A DNA stretch of 64,000 nt from Bolinopsis microptera (GCF_026151205.1 NC_087076.1:6376902-6440901); one strand, 5' to 3'. Counted from the stretch's first letter, positions 36,606-47,995 are shown. A program made the numbers and translations. Notes: generated from the letters alone by a model not told the origin.

Positions 36606-37118
36606 AACAAAGGTTGCCGTTTAGTAACCAATCCGAGATGCTCAAGTGCCGCCAACTCGCCCTGCGGCCTGTCTACGTCGTCGAGTCAGGTTTTACCGAA
36701 TTTTTAATTAGTAATTATGGAAGGTTTGGACTCGGAGGAGAAGGTCATATTAGCACTCACAGGTCATGTGTGAACATATTTGAATTGTGATATCGGTATT
36801 GCAAGGGGGTGACCAGATGTCGCACAAGTCCATCATATTATCTAGTGTCATCAGCAACTCATTCTAACGCTAATCAGATCAATTCATCAATTGGTACACA
36901 CACATTTGTTTAATGAGCAAACATTTATCATCAACATTCCCCTCAAACATTCCAACATTTGTGGACACAGGACAATACCCGATCTCTACTAAAATGTTTG
37001 ATTATAACCGAGAGAAAGTAGGACAGCGGGGGTAAGTTTTAACTCAACATCAATCTCATCACAGATAGTGGTGCGTAACACGAACCACTTTACCCCGGTG
37101 TACGAGACGACGGTGTAG
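36606..37118 (+). CDS. Candidate alternative 3' exons of the TBC gene, ending ETTV
   Basis: Exon 36606-36689 (acceptor TGTTTATTCTTATAG, donor GTTTTA, 84 nt) and exon 37065-37118 (acceptor ATCTCATCACAG, 54 nt to TAG) are both phase 0 and CpG-rich, unlike the AT-rich flanks. They read NKGCRLVTNPRCSSAANSPC, GLSTSSSQ, then IVVRNTNHFTPVYETTV. Exon 6 of the TBC gene also ends in phase 0, so skipping exon 7, or using a weak donor inside it at AAAAAG|GTTAAA, would give a longer protein ending in a class I PDZ-type motif. A third block (36969-37032) between them is open only in another phase. They could instead belong to a separate gene. Inference only. Confidence 0.4.
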
Positions 37119-39282
37119 TGAGCGCGTGCCCACTCCCCGGGCCGCGCCGCGCACCCCGACTAACGTGAGTATTGCTCGTATCGTGCTTCCTTCTAATTAT
37201 CTGCATGCTATCTCCCCGGACTTATTTAAACACTTTATAAGACACTTTGAGAATAAAAAACACTTGCTCGTCGCGTATCTTGTGATACTCAGTCCATGAC
37301 TGTTTTGCCCGCCAACTCTCTGCCTTGCTCTGACTAAATGCACTGAAACAGGAAACATGAATGTAGGGATATCTGGTCGCATCATGTATATATTTACTCG
37401 TCGTATTTCGTACATGATAATTGACATGCTAATCTCTAATTATATGCAATATGCATGTATAAATCATAATTGTTAAGTATAATTAGTATGTGCTTGCCTC
37501 ACTAATTCGCATACACACACGGCTGATGAATCTTGCCAATCAGGGATATGCTGCTTGCCGTTATAATTGGTAGAATAATATGTCTAATTGTATAGTTTAG
37601 TTGTTTCAATTGGGTTGATGCGTACATATAATCGTTCTGCAGAAAGTTACAATTATTATACGGTGGAGAAGTTTCGTTTTCTTTCACACACTAACCTTAT
37701 TACATGTTCCCAGTCTGACACACTTACCTTATTACATGTTCCCAGTCTAAAGCAATATCTTATCTCTCGGAATATTGTTTCTCAAACTATATCAAACTTA
37801 ACATCTTATTGTTTTATCGAGAAACAACACCTCTAAAGCAATACATGTTCAACATCATGGTTTTTAAAATATCTCACCTCTCCAGCAAGTATCTGTAATG
37901 CCAAAATGACGTCTCCAGCAATATTTTACCATTTCTAAAATGTCTCTCTTAACACTAAAACATGATGTCTCGTCCAACACTATTTCAAAATGTCTCAAGC
38001 AACATGTGTCGTTGCACACCACAACTGTTTCCATACCAATGTCTCAGTACCAATGTGTCTCACATTAAGTGTCTGGCTGTCTCCGAATGGTCCGGGAGGG
38101 ACAGCATGCAGATGCCAAATGAATGAAGCATGATATGTGTAGTACTCTTCCTACTACCACCCTCTCTAAATATATTTCACATACTGACAACTAACATTAA
38201 TTACACTTTAGATATCGGCACCTAGAGCTAAACGACCCTTGACAAGACAGTGACACACTCTTCTGACTTGCAACATCTAGTTTTATTAGGTTCACACCCC
38301 TTTTACACCACCCGGTCCTCCTTGAAGGGAAAGAGAAAACGAGAAATGAGGAGACAATAATCCCGTATAATTGCCACGTGCTTGTGTGCATGTACGCGTG
38401 CAGTGTGCACGGCATAACGTGCATACTGCATGTGCACTTATGTGAGCATGTGGCGATTGTTTGGAGACTTATTCTATTGTTTCATATTATATATTGTATG
38501 TTGAATTCTTTGTAAATTATTTTATTGATCCACCGTGTCTGCCCCGGATGTTTTAACGTTAATTTTCTACACTTAATGGTGTGTTGGCACTGTGTTTGGT
38601 ACGATTTCTCACGCGTTATCTTTCTCGCGCGTTACAGCATGTGATGTATCACGCGTTACATTTTACGTTTTAGCGTGACCTATCACGCGTTACACGTCAC
38701 GTGTCGTAGTATGTGAGAAGTGAGAACGTCCCTTACCGCTCAACATTTAGGAATTGTTCACAGAAGAATTTAAGAGCCGCGTAGGTTTGAGCTATGTTTA
38801 GGTTCTTAGAGAGGTCTTCTTTTATTTTATGTTTTTACTCAATGCAAATAATATGCAGGTGATAATGTTAATCATTATAGTACAATTTAATCACTTTGTT
38901 TGTGCTCCGCTTTATAAGAGTCGTCACCACGGATCATTATCATTATTAGCGATTACAAGGGTCACTTCGTAGCGATTATATATTGAAAAAGCACAAGTTT
39001 GTAATGTTTCTTGGTTAATTGTGAAGCGCCGAATTAGCGATGTACCCTGTGTAATAGATATGTTTTCTAATGACTAATATACTAGCAGCATGTTATCGAG
39101 TTGCGCTTAAACGAAACATTTTCAAAAATGCAAAATATTTGATAATTAGCTGGTGGGCTACAATGTTTGAAAATTGTACCCGATAAATTTAACAGTTAAA
39201 ACTAAAATGTTAAAAGGCAAAAAATAGTGTTGATAATGAGTGCTATTTATTGTTTAATAGTCCGATTTATTGTTTAAGGGAG
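37119..39282. other. No gene seen
   Basis: A CpG-rich patch continues to about 37165, then AT-rich sequence follows. A palindromic-looking cluster of ACGCGTTA near 38610-38700 (TCACGCGTTA several times) is the only notable repeat. Confidence 0.35.
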
Positions 39283-39745
39283 GGGGGGTCCAGCCTGATA
39301 ATAGTCCGATTGCGGGGGGGGGGGGGGTCCAGCCTGATAATAATGTTCGATTGCTGGGGACAGGGGGGGGGGGGGGGGGTACAACCGTACTATTGGCAGT
39401 AGTGTAGCGGGGGGGGGGGGTCCAGCCTGATAATAGTCCGATTGCTGGGGGGAGGGGGGTCCAACCGTACTCTTGGCAGTAGTGTAGCGGGGGGGGGGGT
39501 CCAGCCTGATAATAGTCCGATTGCTGGGGGGAGGGGGGTCCAATCGTACTCTTGGCAGTAGTGTAGCGGGGGGGGGGGGTCCAGCCTGATAATAGTCCGA
39601 TTGCTGGGGGGGGGGGGGGGCGGGGGTCCAACCGTACTCTTTGCAGTAGTGTAGCGGGAGGGGGGTCCAACCTGATAATCGTCCGATTATGGGGGGGGGG
39701 GGGGGGGGGGGAGGGGGGTCCAGCTTGATAATAGTCCGATTGTTA
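39283..39745. repeat. G-rich compound minisatellite
   Basis: Alternating spacers TCCAGCCTGATAATAGTCCG and TCCAACCGTACTCTTGGCAG are separated by G-runs of 8 to about 24. Four to five repeats are recognisable. It resembles the 26-kb array in design (invariant spacer, variable G-run) but not in sequence. Confidence 0.85.
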
Positions 39746-40871
39746 CATTTTGCTTAGCATTTATTTTTAGGCGTTGGTCAGCAATTATTGAAATATCTTA
39801 AACCTTTAATAATGTTAAAAATATGTTTAAACGTTTACTGTTTGAGATTTTTAATGTATAATTTTTAGTAAAGGAAGAGGTTTTGACACGTAACAAATTT
39901 CAATCTTTGGTATTGATTACTAACGGAGGAGAAGAAGATACAAATTTGGATTGTTTTTTAAGAATGGACAATAACTGAAATCCACGAACTGATATGAACT
40001 GATATGAACCAACCACAATCAACTTGTTGAGACTATTAATATAGGAGTTTTAGAAATTGTTAGTTTTGAGTTATATAATTTCAGCGTTAACCAAACGCCC
40101 ATTTCCACTATTAAAATGTACATAATATGATTGAATTGATCAAGTTATATATCCTAGATCTCGTAAAGTATGTATTTTTGTACTTAATATTTGGAAATAC
40201 TAATGATTTCATTGTAAGCCCATTAATCCAAAAAGTTATATCATTTTATCCTGTAAAAATCAAAAATTAACAACCCCTCTCTAGCATCATTTGAATAAAA
40301 CACTTCTTGGCAAGCATCAGACAGTTAACTTTTGCCATGAAAACGTGGCGAACTCCACTGAAAGTTTTAGTAACCCCTATACAAAAGTTTCATCGTCTCT
40401 CTTGTGCTCTCCCAGTCATGTTTGGTATATAACTCTCAGAGAGTCAGAGCTGAAATACATCAGGTCCCTCAATGCTAACTACTGTAGAGATAGATCAGCT
40501 TGAGATCTCACTTCAGCTTTAAGTGTGATAATCACTCTTATTCAGATGAGTTCCATGTGATGTGTGATCTTCACACCGATCCCTCTTTGCTCTTGTTCGT
40601 TTTGGCTGGCTCTCCTTTCAGAGTTTGTTTCCTGGCTTTTTCTGTCTTCCTGAAAATGACGTTAAGATTACAGAATATTACTTCACAAGATTGTATTTGC
40701 CAAGTCCTTTTAATCGAAGTAGGCCCAATAGCCCGGCCAATATCTCTGAGGTTTATTAGTAGCAGATGACCAAATTCAAACTTTTTGTTTGTCAGGAATT
40801 CAAGGTGATACCCAATTTAAAAATGTTGCTATAGCGGTATTTTATCTAAACATTGTGGTTTGGACCAAGTG
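39746..40871. other. No gene seen
   Basis: AT-rich. The plus-strand frames at 40291-40503 and 40500-40769 lack splice sites and family resemblance. Confidence 0.3.
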
Positions 40872-43268
40872 TTAAATTAAGTGAAAACCGCACTCTTGGC
40901 AGCTGTAGTGTAGGTATTTAAGTAACTGTAGTGTGAATATAACAAACCTGACATCTTCACTCTCGAGGTAACACAGAACTAACCTGACATCTTCACTCTC
41001 GAGGTAACACAGAACTAACCTGACATCTTCACTCTCGAGGTAACACAGAACTAACCTGACATCTTCACTCTCGAGGTAACACAGAACTAACCTGACATCT
41101 TCACTCTCGAGGTAACACAGAACTAACCTGACATCTTCACTCTCGAGGTAACACAGAACTAACCTGACATCTTCACTCTCGAGGTAACACAGAACTAACC
41201 TGACATCTTCACTCTCGAGGTAACACAGAACTAACCTGACATCTTCACTCTCGAGGTAACACAGAACTAACCTGACATCTTCACTCTCGAGGTAACACAG
41301 AACTAACCTGACATCGACACTCTCGAGGTAACACAGAACTAACCTGACATCTACACTTTCGAGGTAACACAGAACTATCACGTAGAGAATACACACAGGT
41401 ATAAGGATGGCGGGAATCAGCATACCGTTAGTGGACACACCTCCCCCTAATACCATCTCGTAGTGCGCTGAAAGGAGCACACATTATTGCAACGGTTATA
41501 TGGCGGTAACCAACTTTTGGGGCTTCGTTTCTGGGCTAAAATTTAAACTCAATTTTTACCTTGTCAGCTTTAATTTGTCGAGAAGTTCCAAAATTTTTGC
41601 TACTTAGTAAAAAAAGGTTTCGTGTGACCGAATTAGAAAGAAGTTATAAATTATTAAGGATCATTAAATTATCAGTAAACAATAAGCTTTGTCTTAATAT
41701 TGCTGTTTCAAACATTAACCGTGCCATCGAATGTGTTGTGCTGTCAGCCTCGTACAATTTAATGTGTAAGAAAAATAAATTGAAAATACCTCATACCTAC
41801 TCTAACTTTCTATTTGAAGCATCGCTTATTTATAGTAAAATTGGCACTTACGTTATATGAATATTGAATATCTATAAAAACTGGAAAATCCAACCTCAAA
41901 AGTTTATTAATATACTGGAATGTGGAAAGTTATTTTATTTAAGTTATTCAGAACAGCTGGGCAGTGGGCAGCCATTCTCACACTAAATTGTTACACATTC
42001 TATATTCTATAAATCTTCAACCGCAAGTCTAATATCTCCAATACGTAAAAACCCAACTGTGTACATACTCATTACTCACACGTGCAATTAATGACAAGTA
42101 GCTTGGTACAGGCGGTATTATCGGTGATGGTACAGCTATCCAAGTCGTCCCACTTGGTGCACTTGGCTGAGTATCCGATACTGAGGTCACGTGACCAGGT
42201 CAAACTCTCGTCGGGATCCAGCTGATCGTACTTCATATACCCTTTCATTCTGTGGTGGGAGGAGGGATGCTCATGGTGTGGCGAGCTTTGATCTTTGAGC
42301 AAAAGTTTTAATTCTTTGTTTTAAGTTAACTTAGTGAAGTCATTTGCTGTCTTTTTTATGATCGTCATTTAAGCCTATTTTAAATATAATAACCTTTGAA
42401 AACGATAAAATGTGATTAGGTCAGTCAACCCTAAATAATTTGTGTGATAGTCTGATCCTGGGTATTTGTAGTGGCATTGCCGAAGCCTTGTCACCAGCAA
42501 ACATTTCTCATGTGAAATGAAGAGAAATAAGCTAAAATCGACTCTCAACTTTTTCACCAAGCAATATGGAGTCGTTCACATATTACGTAATCATTTTTTG
42601 GAACATTTTTACCCCCCCCCCCGTACGTTTATAAATTAACAAATGACCACTCACGAGCAGAGCACTAAGATGGTGGCATTGTCCATTCTGCCTCCACAAA
42701 CAGTATTCTCCTTGTTGTCCTTGGAAATTACCACCCTGCTTATCTGCCATCCTGAACCGTTCATATTGTCTCCGTTTGGTTTCTCTAACGTGTAGGCTGA
42801 AGTATGAAAACTGGTTAGCGGGTTTTGATAATGTAAGTGACCAGGCTGGTATGGGATGGTGTAGATGTATTATTACATGATAATAATATGTAAGGTATAG
42901 ATCACAAACATGACAATAATAACCGTGTCATTGAATGTGTTGTGCTGTCAGCCTCGTACAATTTAATGTGTAAGAAAAATAAATTGAAAATACCTCATAC
43001 CTACTATAACTTTCTATTTGAAGCATCGCTTATTTATAGTAAAAATTAAAATTGGCACTTACATTATATGAATATTGAATATCTATAAAAACTGGAAAGT
43101 CCAACCTCAAAAGTTTATTAATATACTGGAATGTATACTGCATACTGGAATGTATACTGCATACTGGAATGTATACTGCATACTGGAATGTGGAATGTAC
43201 TCACCAATAGCATCTCCAGACTGAACTGTCACCGCTCCTACGATCGCCAGAAAGAAACACGATAGCAT
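40872..43268 (-). CDS. Small single-pass membrane protein with six-Cys ectodomain and repeat tail
   Basis: Four minus-strand exons join in phase: 43268-43205, 42796-42655, 42249-42080 and 41467-40872 (64+142+170+596 nt = 323 codons plus stop). Donors are GTGAGT in all three introns; acceptors are ACTTCAG, CCACCACAG and CCTTTCAG. Exon 1 is a signal peptide (MLSCFFLAIVGAVTVQSG) with AAGAAATG start context. Exons 2-3 form an ectodomain with six cysteines (C55, C68, C99, C108, C116, C124) and three N-glycosylation motifs (N34, N61, N123). Exon 4 gives a membrane helix (about 140-161, GMLIPAILIPVCILYVIVL) and then 12-residue repeats of type LVLCYLESEDVR. Reading through all repeats is one option; splicing at one of the repeated CAG|GTTAGT donors is the other. 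Cleavage near G-D-A, or a GPI signal if the tail is spliced off, are further possibilities. I recognise no family. Confidence 0.7.
40945..41376 (-). repeat. 12 x 36-bp tandem repeat within exon 4
   Basis: The unit AACCTGACATCTTCACTCTC plus GAGGTAACACAGAACT is repeated with a strict 36-bp period. Only the copies nearest the membrane helix differ (ATCGACAC, ATCTACACTTTC). On the coding strand each unit encodes 12 residues and holds a CAGGTTAGT splice-donor consensus at the join. Confidence 0.95.
41717..41925. repeat. Direct duplication, copy 1 (intron 3)
   Basis: About 200 bp repeated with a few substitutions and one 6-bp difference at 42921-43135. It includes GTGCTGTCAGCCTCGTACAA. The two copies bracket exons 2 and 3 of the minus-strand gene. 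Confidence 0.9.
42568..42622. mobile_element. TAA-type MITE, one end
   Basis: GGAGTCGTTCACATATTACG, then TAATCATTTTTTGG and a C-run, matching the left end of the 45808-45990 element. It lies in intron 2 of the minus-strand gene. Confidence 0.55.
42921..43135. repeat. Direct duplication, copy 2 (intron 1)
   Basis: Partner of 41717-41925. It ends in a local 19-bp tandem repeat (TACTGGAATGTATACTGCA, about 3 units, 43127-43192). Confidence 0.9.
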
Positions 43269-44573
43269 TTCTTGCCAAGGTTTCCTCTGATGCTTTTAAG
43301 CTAAGAAATTATTTCACTTCAATATTTAGGAAAGAAATGATTGTGAGTGACAATAGTTTCAACGGAAGGATACACAAGAAAATTAACAATATTGACCGAC
43401 ATTCGACAAAGTGCAAAAAGTTTTTAATCATGAATCATTCAAACAAGGATTTCATTAGTGCTTTTAAGCGCTAATCTTACCACACTAATATTCAACCGTC
43501 CATCGAAGAAACTAAGATAAATATTAAAGGTATCAGATTATAAGTGGAGATTACAGCGGAGGTATCCCGTATCTTGAGATTACAGCCAGGTCATTATTCG
43601 TCAGAGATATAAAAATTACGCTCACCAAAAATGATGACTTGTCTGTGAAAACTTTTCTGAGTACTTACGATATTCATTATTCACGACTGTTTTGAGGTCT
43701 AATTACTCTTATTAGATTTATCCGCCTGCAATCATACGGCTAGTTTTCACTTACAGTTCTAGTGGATATATAGATGAAAGCATTCCGTGTCCATCTAGTC
43801 TTCACATTATTAGTATTACACGGATGAAATCATACCAATCGCTGGTAGCGGATGACAAACGGTCACTAGCCCGTCATTATCAATATTCACCACTTATCGG
43901 TCAAAAGACATATTTGATGGTGTCTTGTATCAGTCAACGTTATTTCAATACGTACTTACGTAGCTTGAATCTGAGATCAAATAATCTGGCGAGTTATTAA
44001 TCATAACTTACAGCTCCTCGACCAGAATTGGTCGAACACATCATTAAACTTTGATCAACTGTACTAAACTTGAAACTAGCTATTAAAATACTCGACTAAA
44101 TCTTGAAATTGAATAAAACCGACGACGGTCCGGCATAGTTGATAATGGGACTAATTAAACTTAATATGATTAGTCGCACAAATAATTTGAAGACAAGATA
44201 CGGGATACCTGCGGAACAAAGTAATATGTCAAACTGAGAAAGCTAAGTAGCTACTAGCTTATATTAACACATCAACCAAATAAAGAATTTATTGGCTCCG
44301 CTAATACTGCTGCTCTGGGCTAATTGAATTTGCGCCAATTTTGAAATTACTGATACTCCCCAATTAGTGCCCTCATATTAAGGCAGTTTGGCACGCTGTA
44401 TGACAATCGACCGCATACTCTGTCAGTGTCAATGTTGTCAAATATCACGAAAAATACAATAATATAAGGAATGCACAACTGCAAGGATGAATAAATTTGT
44501 TGACGGCGAAATTTTTGAATCGTGACTCTTCAAGGCTCAATTTGTTAGAAAGTGAAGCATTAGAAATATAGTA
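43269..44573. other. Upstream flank of the minus-strand gene, no gene
   Basis: Should contain its promoter and 5' UTR. A splice-bounded 17-nt block on the minus strand near 43626-43642 could be a leader exon but is unsupported. AT-rich otherwise. Confidence 0.3.
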
Positions 44574-45426
44574 GAGGCTCTTACGGGCATTGTCTGCTCG
44601 ATACGTTAGGGACCCCAGATACACCTTACTAGACGTATTTTTGACCGTAGAATCGATTGAAAGTGGTTTCAAGATGATTGGACTGATTGTTCTGGGGTAA
44701 AATCGCAAAAAAACCGATTTTTTGGGCCAAAAATAGGCCAAAAAACCATGTTTTTTGATATTTTGAGCAAGTTAATTTTGTTGGCATGTCGGCAAAACTT
44801 GCATAAAGATAGCTAAAAGACAGCCGCACAAGATTGTATAAAAATAAAACAAATCCCTCTATTTGTTCTGAGGTAAAAATCCAAAAAAGTGGTAAAAATT
44901 TTGACTTTTTTGCTTTAAGTTTGAATAATTTTTTGCAGTTGTATTAAATCAACCCAAAAATAGTCACATCGTGTTTGCCTAAATTTTTCCTTTCCGAGAA
45001 GTACCCACTTCATATACTTAATCGAAGTTTGAATATTGTCACTCCGCAAGCGTTTTTGCCAAATTTTCGACGCGCACTACGCGCAAAAGCATTTAGTTGT
45101 TATCAATTGGCACCCGCGCGTTCATCATAAATTTCAAACAGCTATAACTCAGCGAGATTATGTCCGTTCTAGCTCATATTTTCACACTAAATAGAAAATA
45201 ATGTGATCTTATTGCTGACAAAATATGGATATAATTACTTTATTTGCCTTAGAGTAATAGACTGTCAAAGTTTAAAACGCGCATTGGTATAGCACGTGAC
45301 TAATAAGGCCAAATTTATACTTCTTAACATATTATCGATCCTTAGACATCATACTATTGTGTCCAATTAGCGGTTAGGTCTCTAAACTCGTAGCAGAAAA
45401 CACGTCTTTTTGCCCGTAAGAGCCTC
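44574..45426. mobile_element. 853-bp TA-flanked inverted-repeat element
   Basis: The ends GAGGCTCTTACGGGCA and TGCCCGTAAGAGCCTC are perfect inverted repeats of 16 bp, flanked by TA on both sides. No transposase frame remains. Probably a non-autonomous Tc1/mariner-type element. Confidence 0.7.
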
Positions 45427-45807
45427 TACTAATAAAGGCCATCAGCTCAGATATCAGCACCTCATTATGATAATTAGAAGTCTTACTATGAAGTAGGTAT
45501 GAAGACCTACCGGTTATGAAATAGCTGGGAACGAAATTAGGTGTAACGAGAAAATAATTTCACAAATAGCAGTCATTTCAAATTGCAAATTAAAGTTAAA
45601 TGCGACCTAACTAATTATTTATCCAAAACGCAACATCAGGCAGCTGGTACGTACATTGTTCAAGTCTATTCAGTAATTCATGTTTAATTGTTATTATTTT
45701 AATTAGTTATTAATACTAATAGTAAAAGTGAACAAGCTGGTCGCTGGCGCCAGGCGCACACGCCTATAATGCAGTATGCACAAGTAAAAGTATAACTATA
45801 AAACTAA
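45427..45807. other. No gene seen
   Basis: AT-rich spacer between two elements. Confidence 0.3.
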
Positions 45808-45990
45808 GGGGTCGTTCACATATTATGTTATCATTTTTTTTGAATATTTTTACCCCCCCCCCCCCCCCTCCGTAATCAGTTTTACACATAGCTATTGTGT
45901 CAAAATTACACTAGCGTAATCATTCGGAAACCCCCCCCCCCCCCCCCCCCCCCCCCCCTTCAGCTGATTACGTAATATGTGAACGACCCC
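45808..45990. mobile_element. TAA-flanked MITE with two poly-C tracts
   Basis: The termini GGGGTCGTTCACATATTATG and its partner CGTAATATGTGAACGACCCC are inverted repeats. TAA flanks both sides (45805-45807 and 45991-45993), the 3-bp target typical of PIF/Harbinger. Inside are C-runs of about 15 and about 31 around GTAATCAGTTTTACACATAG. Related copies or ends lie at 20711, 42568, 49858-50283 and 54395-54514. Confidence 0.75.
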
Positions 45991-46730
45991 TAACATAACT
46001 TTTATAGTACCAGTGGTACACCCTGTGTATTAAAATAGTTGTCTTGCTGGTAGTCGGAGTGTTTAGAGTTAAACTAGTGTTGGTAGATATTATATTGAAC
46101 AAAAAGTATGCCACCTAAGTGACTTACCCTTACGTTTATATCCGGTTCCACGACCATCGGTTTTAAAACCCATTAATATCAGATCCTATTCGTGATTTGT
46201 GTACAAATGGTCGTTTGAATAGGGTAGTCAATATAAAGCTAATAAAAGTTAAACGATACCATTTGTATCGATACTGGTGGCGACATACCAGACAAGAATA
46301 ACGTTTTGCCGTACTCTGTGTCGTCACGTGATCTTGCTCTGAGTATTCTGTAATATTACTGGCAATGATTCTCTGTGAGGCCCGGTCAATATGCGATAGC
46401 TTTATTGTCTATGATCTAAGCTATGTTACTACTAAGTAAATTGTAGGCAAATATACATTATACAACAATAACCAAATTAGACAAATAAACGAATCTAATT
46501 TATGCGAAAACTTAAAGACACATTGTTGGTCTGCAGTCCATTAAGCTATACCTGCAGAAAGTGTCCTAGACAGGAATTAGGATTAGACAGAAATTATGAT
46601 TAGGAACTGATCCGAAAATCATCATTTAAATAAACCGAGTTTATAATCATTTAAATAAACAGTTATAAAATTAGCCTTATAAAATGCTATATATTATGCA
46701 ACTTTCAAGATATATTAATATTATATATTC

Positions 46731-46818
46731 TAGGGATCATTTTAAAAAGATTATCCAGACAGAAATTTGAGATAGATCTTTGAAGAAGATTTGTTTGAAT
46801 TTGAAAATCTCGGACCTC
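46731..46818. mobile_element. Diverged single arm of the 14-kb foldback
   Basis: The stretch TTCTAGGGATCATTTTAAAA, ATTATCCAGACAG and GAAAATCTCGGACCT aligns to part of the left arm of the 13945-14669 foldback. It diverges at about one base in five and has no opposite arm. A relic. Confidence 0.55.
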
Positions 46819-47499
46819 GGCCATAAATAATGTCAAACTCAAAGCAAACTACAACTACAACTACAACTACAAGTAAAATACGTCTTTGCCAAAAAGGGTG
46901 GGTATTTTGAGCAGATACTCAACTATAAATCATATTTTTTTAAATACCCGTGAAGTTTGATTATGTAAAAAATTACAGAAGCGGAAAAATTCACATTCTA
47001 TGTCAATGTGGTACACCCTGTACTAGAAAAACTTCGCGTGTACTCAGTACACTATTAGTATTGTATTTATAATTATACATCGCACTACTAGTCAGAGCAG
47101 TGCCCAAACTAAGAGAGACCTAGTGTTCATCGGTAGATCCTTTATATGAGTTTGCTACTATAATTAATGAATATAATGATGCTTATCAATTATAGTGAAT
47201 CTCAACATTGAAAAAGTGCGTGAACTCACTCATCACTGCACTATAACAGTTCGACGTTCGTTGAATCTGTACATTCACGAATCAGAATTTTATCATTAGA
47301 ATTTAATTACATTAATACTGGAATTAAGCTGCTTATTGATATCGGACAATGGCATGATATCAAATAAATAAACCCTAATTAATTAAAGTGAAAGCTTAAT
47401 TTTAAGTGCAGCATATGAGTGACATATCATGGCATTCTGATAAGATTAAAAAGTCGAATTGTGTTTTCACACGAAGGCGCTTTCTTCGAGTTGATACAT
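46819..47499. other. No gene seen
   Basis: AT-rich, with a short ACAACTACA repeat near 46850. Confidence 0.3.
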
Positions 47500-47575
47500 G
47501 TTACGTATCCCAAATACGCCTTCGGCGGCGCGCGCTTCGCGCGCGAAAAGTGGCATGCAACGTATGTCAATCTTC
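47500..47575. repeat. Inverted second copy of the 7.9-kb repeat with GC-rich insert
   Basis: TTGATACATGTTACGTATC and GAAAAGTGGCATGCAACGTA are the same blocks as at 7917-7970, inverted. Between them sit two small GC hairpins (CGCCTTCGGCG and GCGCGCTTCGCGCGC) where the other copy has only a few bases. Confidence 0.55.
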
Positions 47576-47627
47576 GAGTAACAGTAGTACTGAGCTAGAT
47601 GTAAGTTAGCTTGGCTGTTTAACTCAA

Positions 47628-47995
47628 TGTAAAGCAGAGCCGGCTGAAAAAGTTTTCAATTGATTAAACGTGTTAATAAACATATATTTCATCAACAAAC
47701 GTGTTAATAAACCAATTTTTCAAAAATATCTCCAAGACAAGCAACACGGGTACGGCCTAAAAGCTTCGAAAATGCTCAAGACAAGAAGTAACAGCAGATA
47801 ACATAACAGTTAACTGTTATGTTATCTGCTGTTACTTCTTGTCTTGAGCATTTTCGAAGCTTTTAGGCCGTACCCGTGTTGCTTGTCTTGGAGATATTTT
47901 TGAAAAATTGGTTTATTAACACGTTTGTTGATGAAATATATGTTTATTAACACGTTTAATCAATTGAAAACTTTTTCAGCCGGCTCTGCTTTACA
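47628..47995. repeat. 368-bp perfect palindrome without spacer
   Basis: The arms are exact reverse complements from TGTAAAGCAGAGC (47628) to GCTCTGCTTTACA (47995), meeting at GTTAAC (centre 47811/47812). I found no mismatch on reading both arms. No recognisable target duplication flanks it and there is no coding content. It may be real or an assembly/read hairpin artefact. Confidence 0.92.

Noticed and set aside
36969-37032. Exon between the two candidate alternative TBC exons
   Set aside because: Splice-bounded, but open only in a phase that leads straight to a stop in the next exon; kept only as a mention.
39254-39670. Proline-rich open frame on the minus strand
   Set aside because: Translation of the G-rich compound repeat; no splice sites or start context.
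40945-41376. CRISPR-like 36-bp repeats
   Set aside because: Units are contiguous with no spacers, the context is eukaryotic, and the array is part of an exon.
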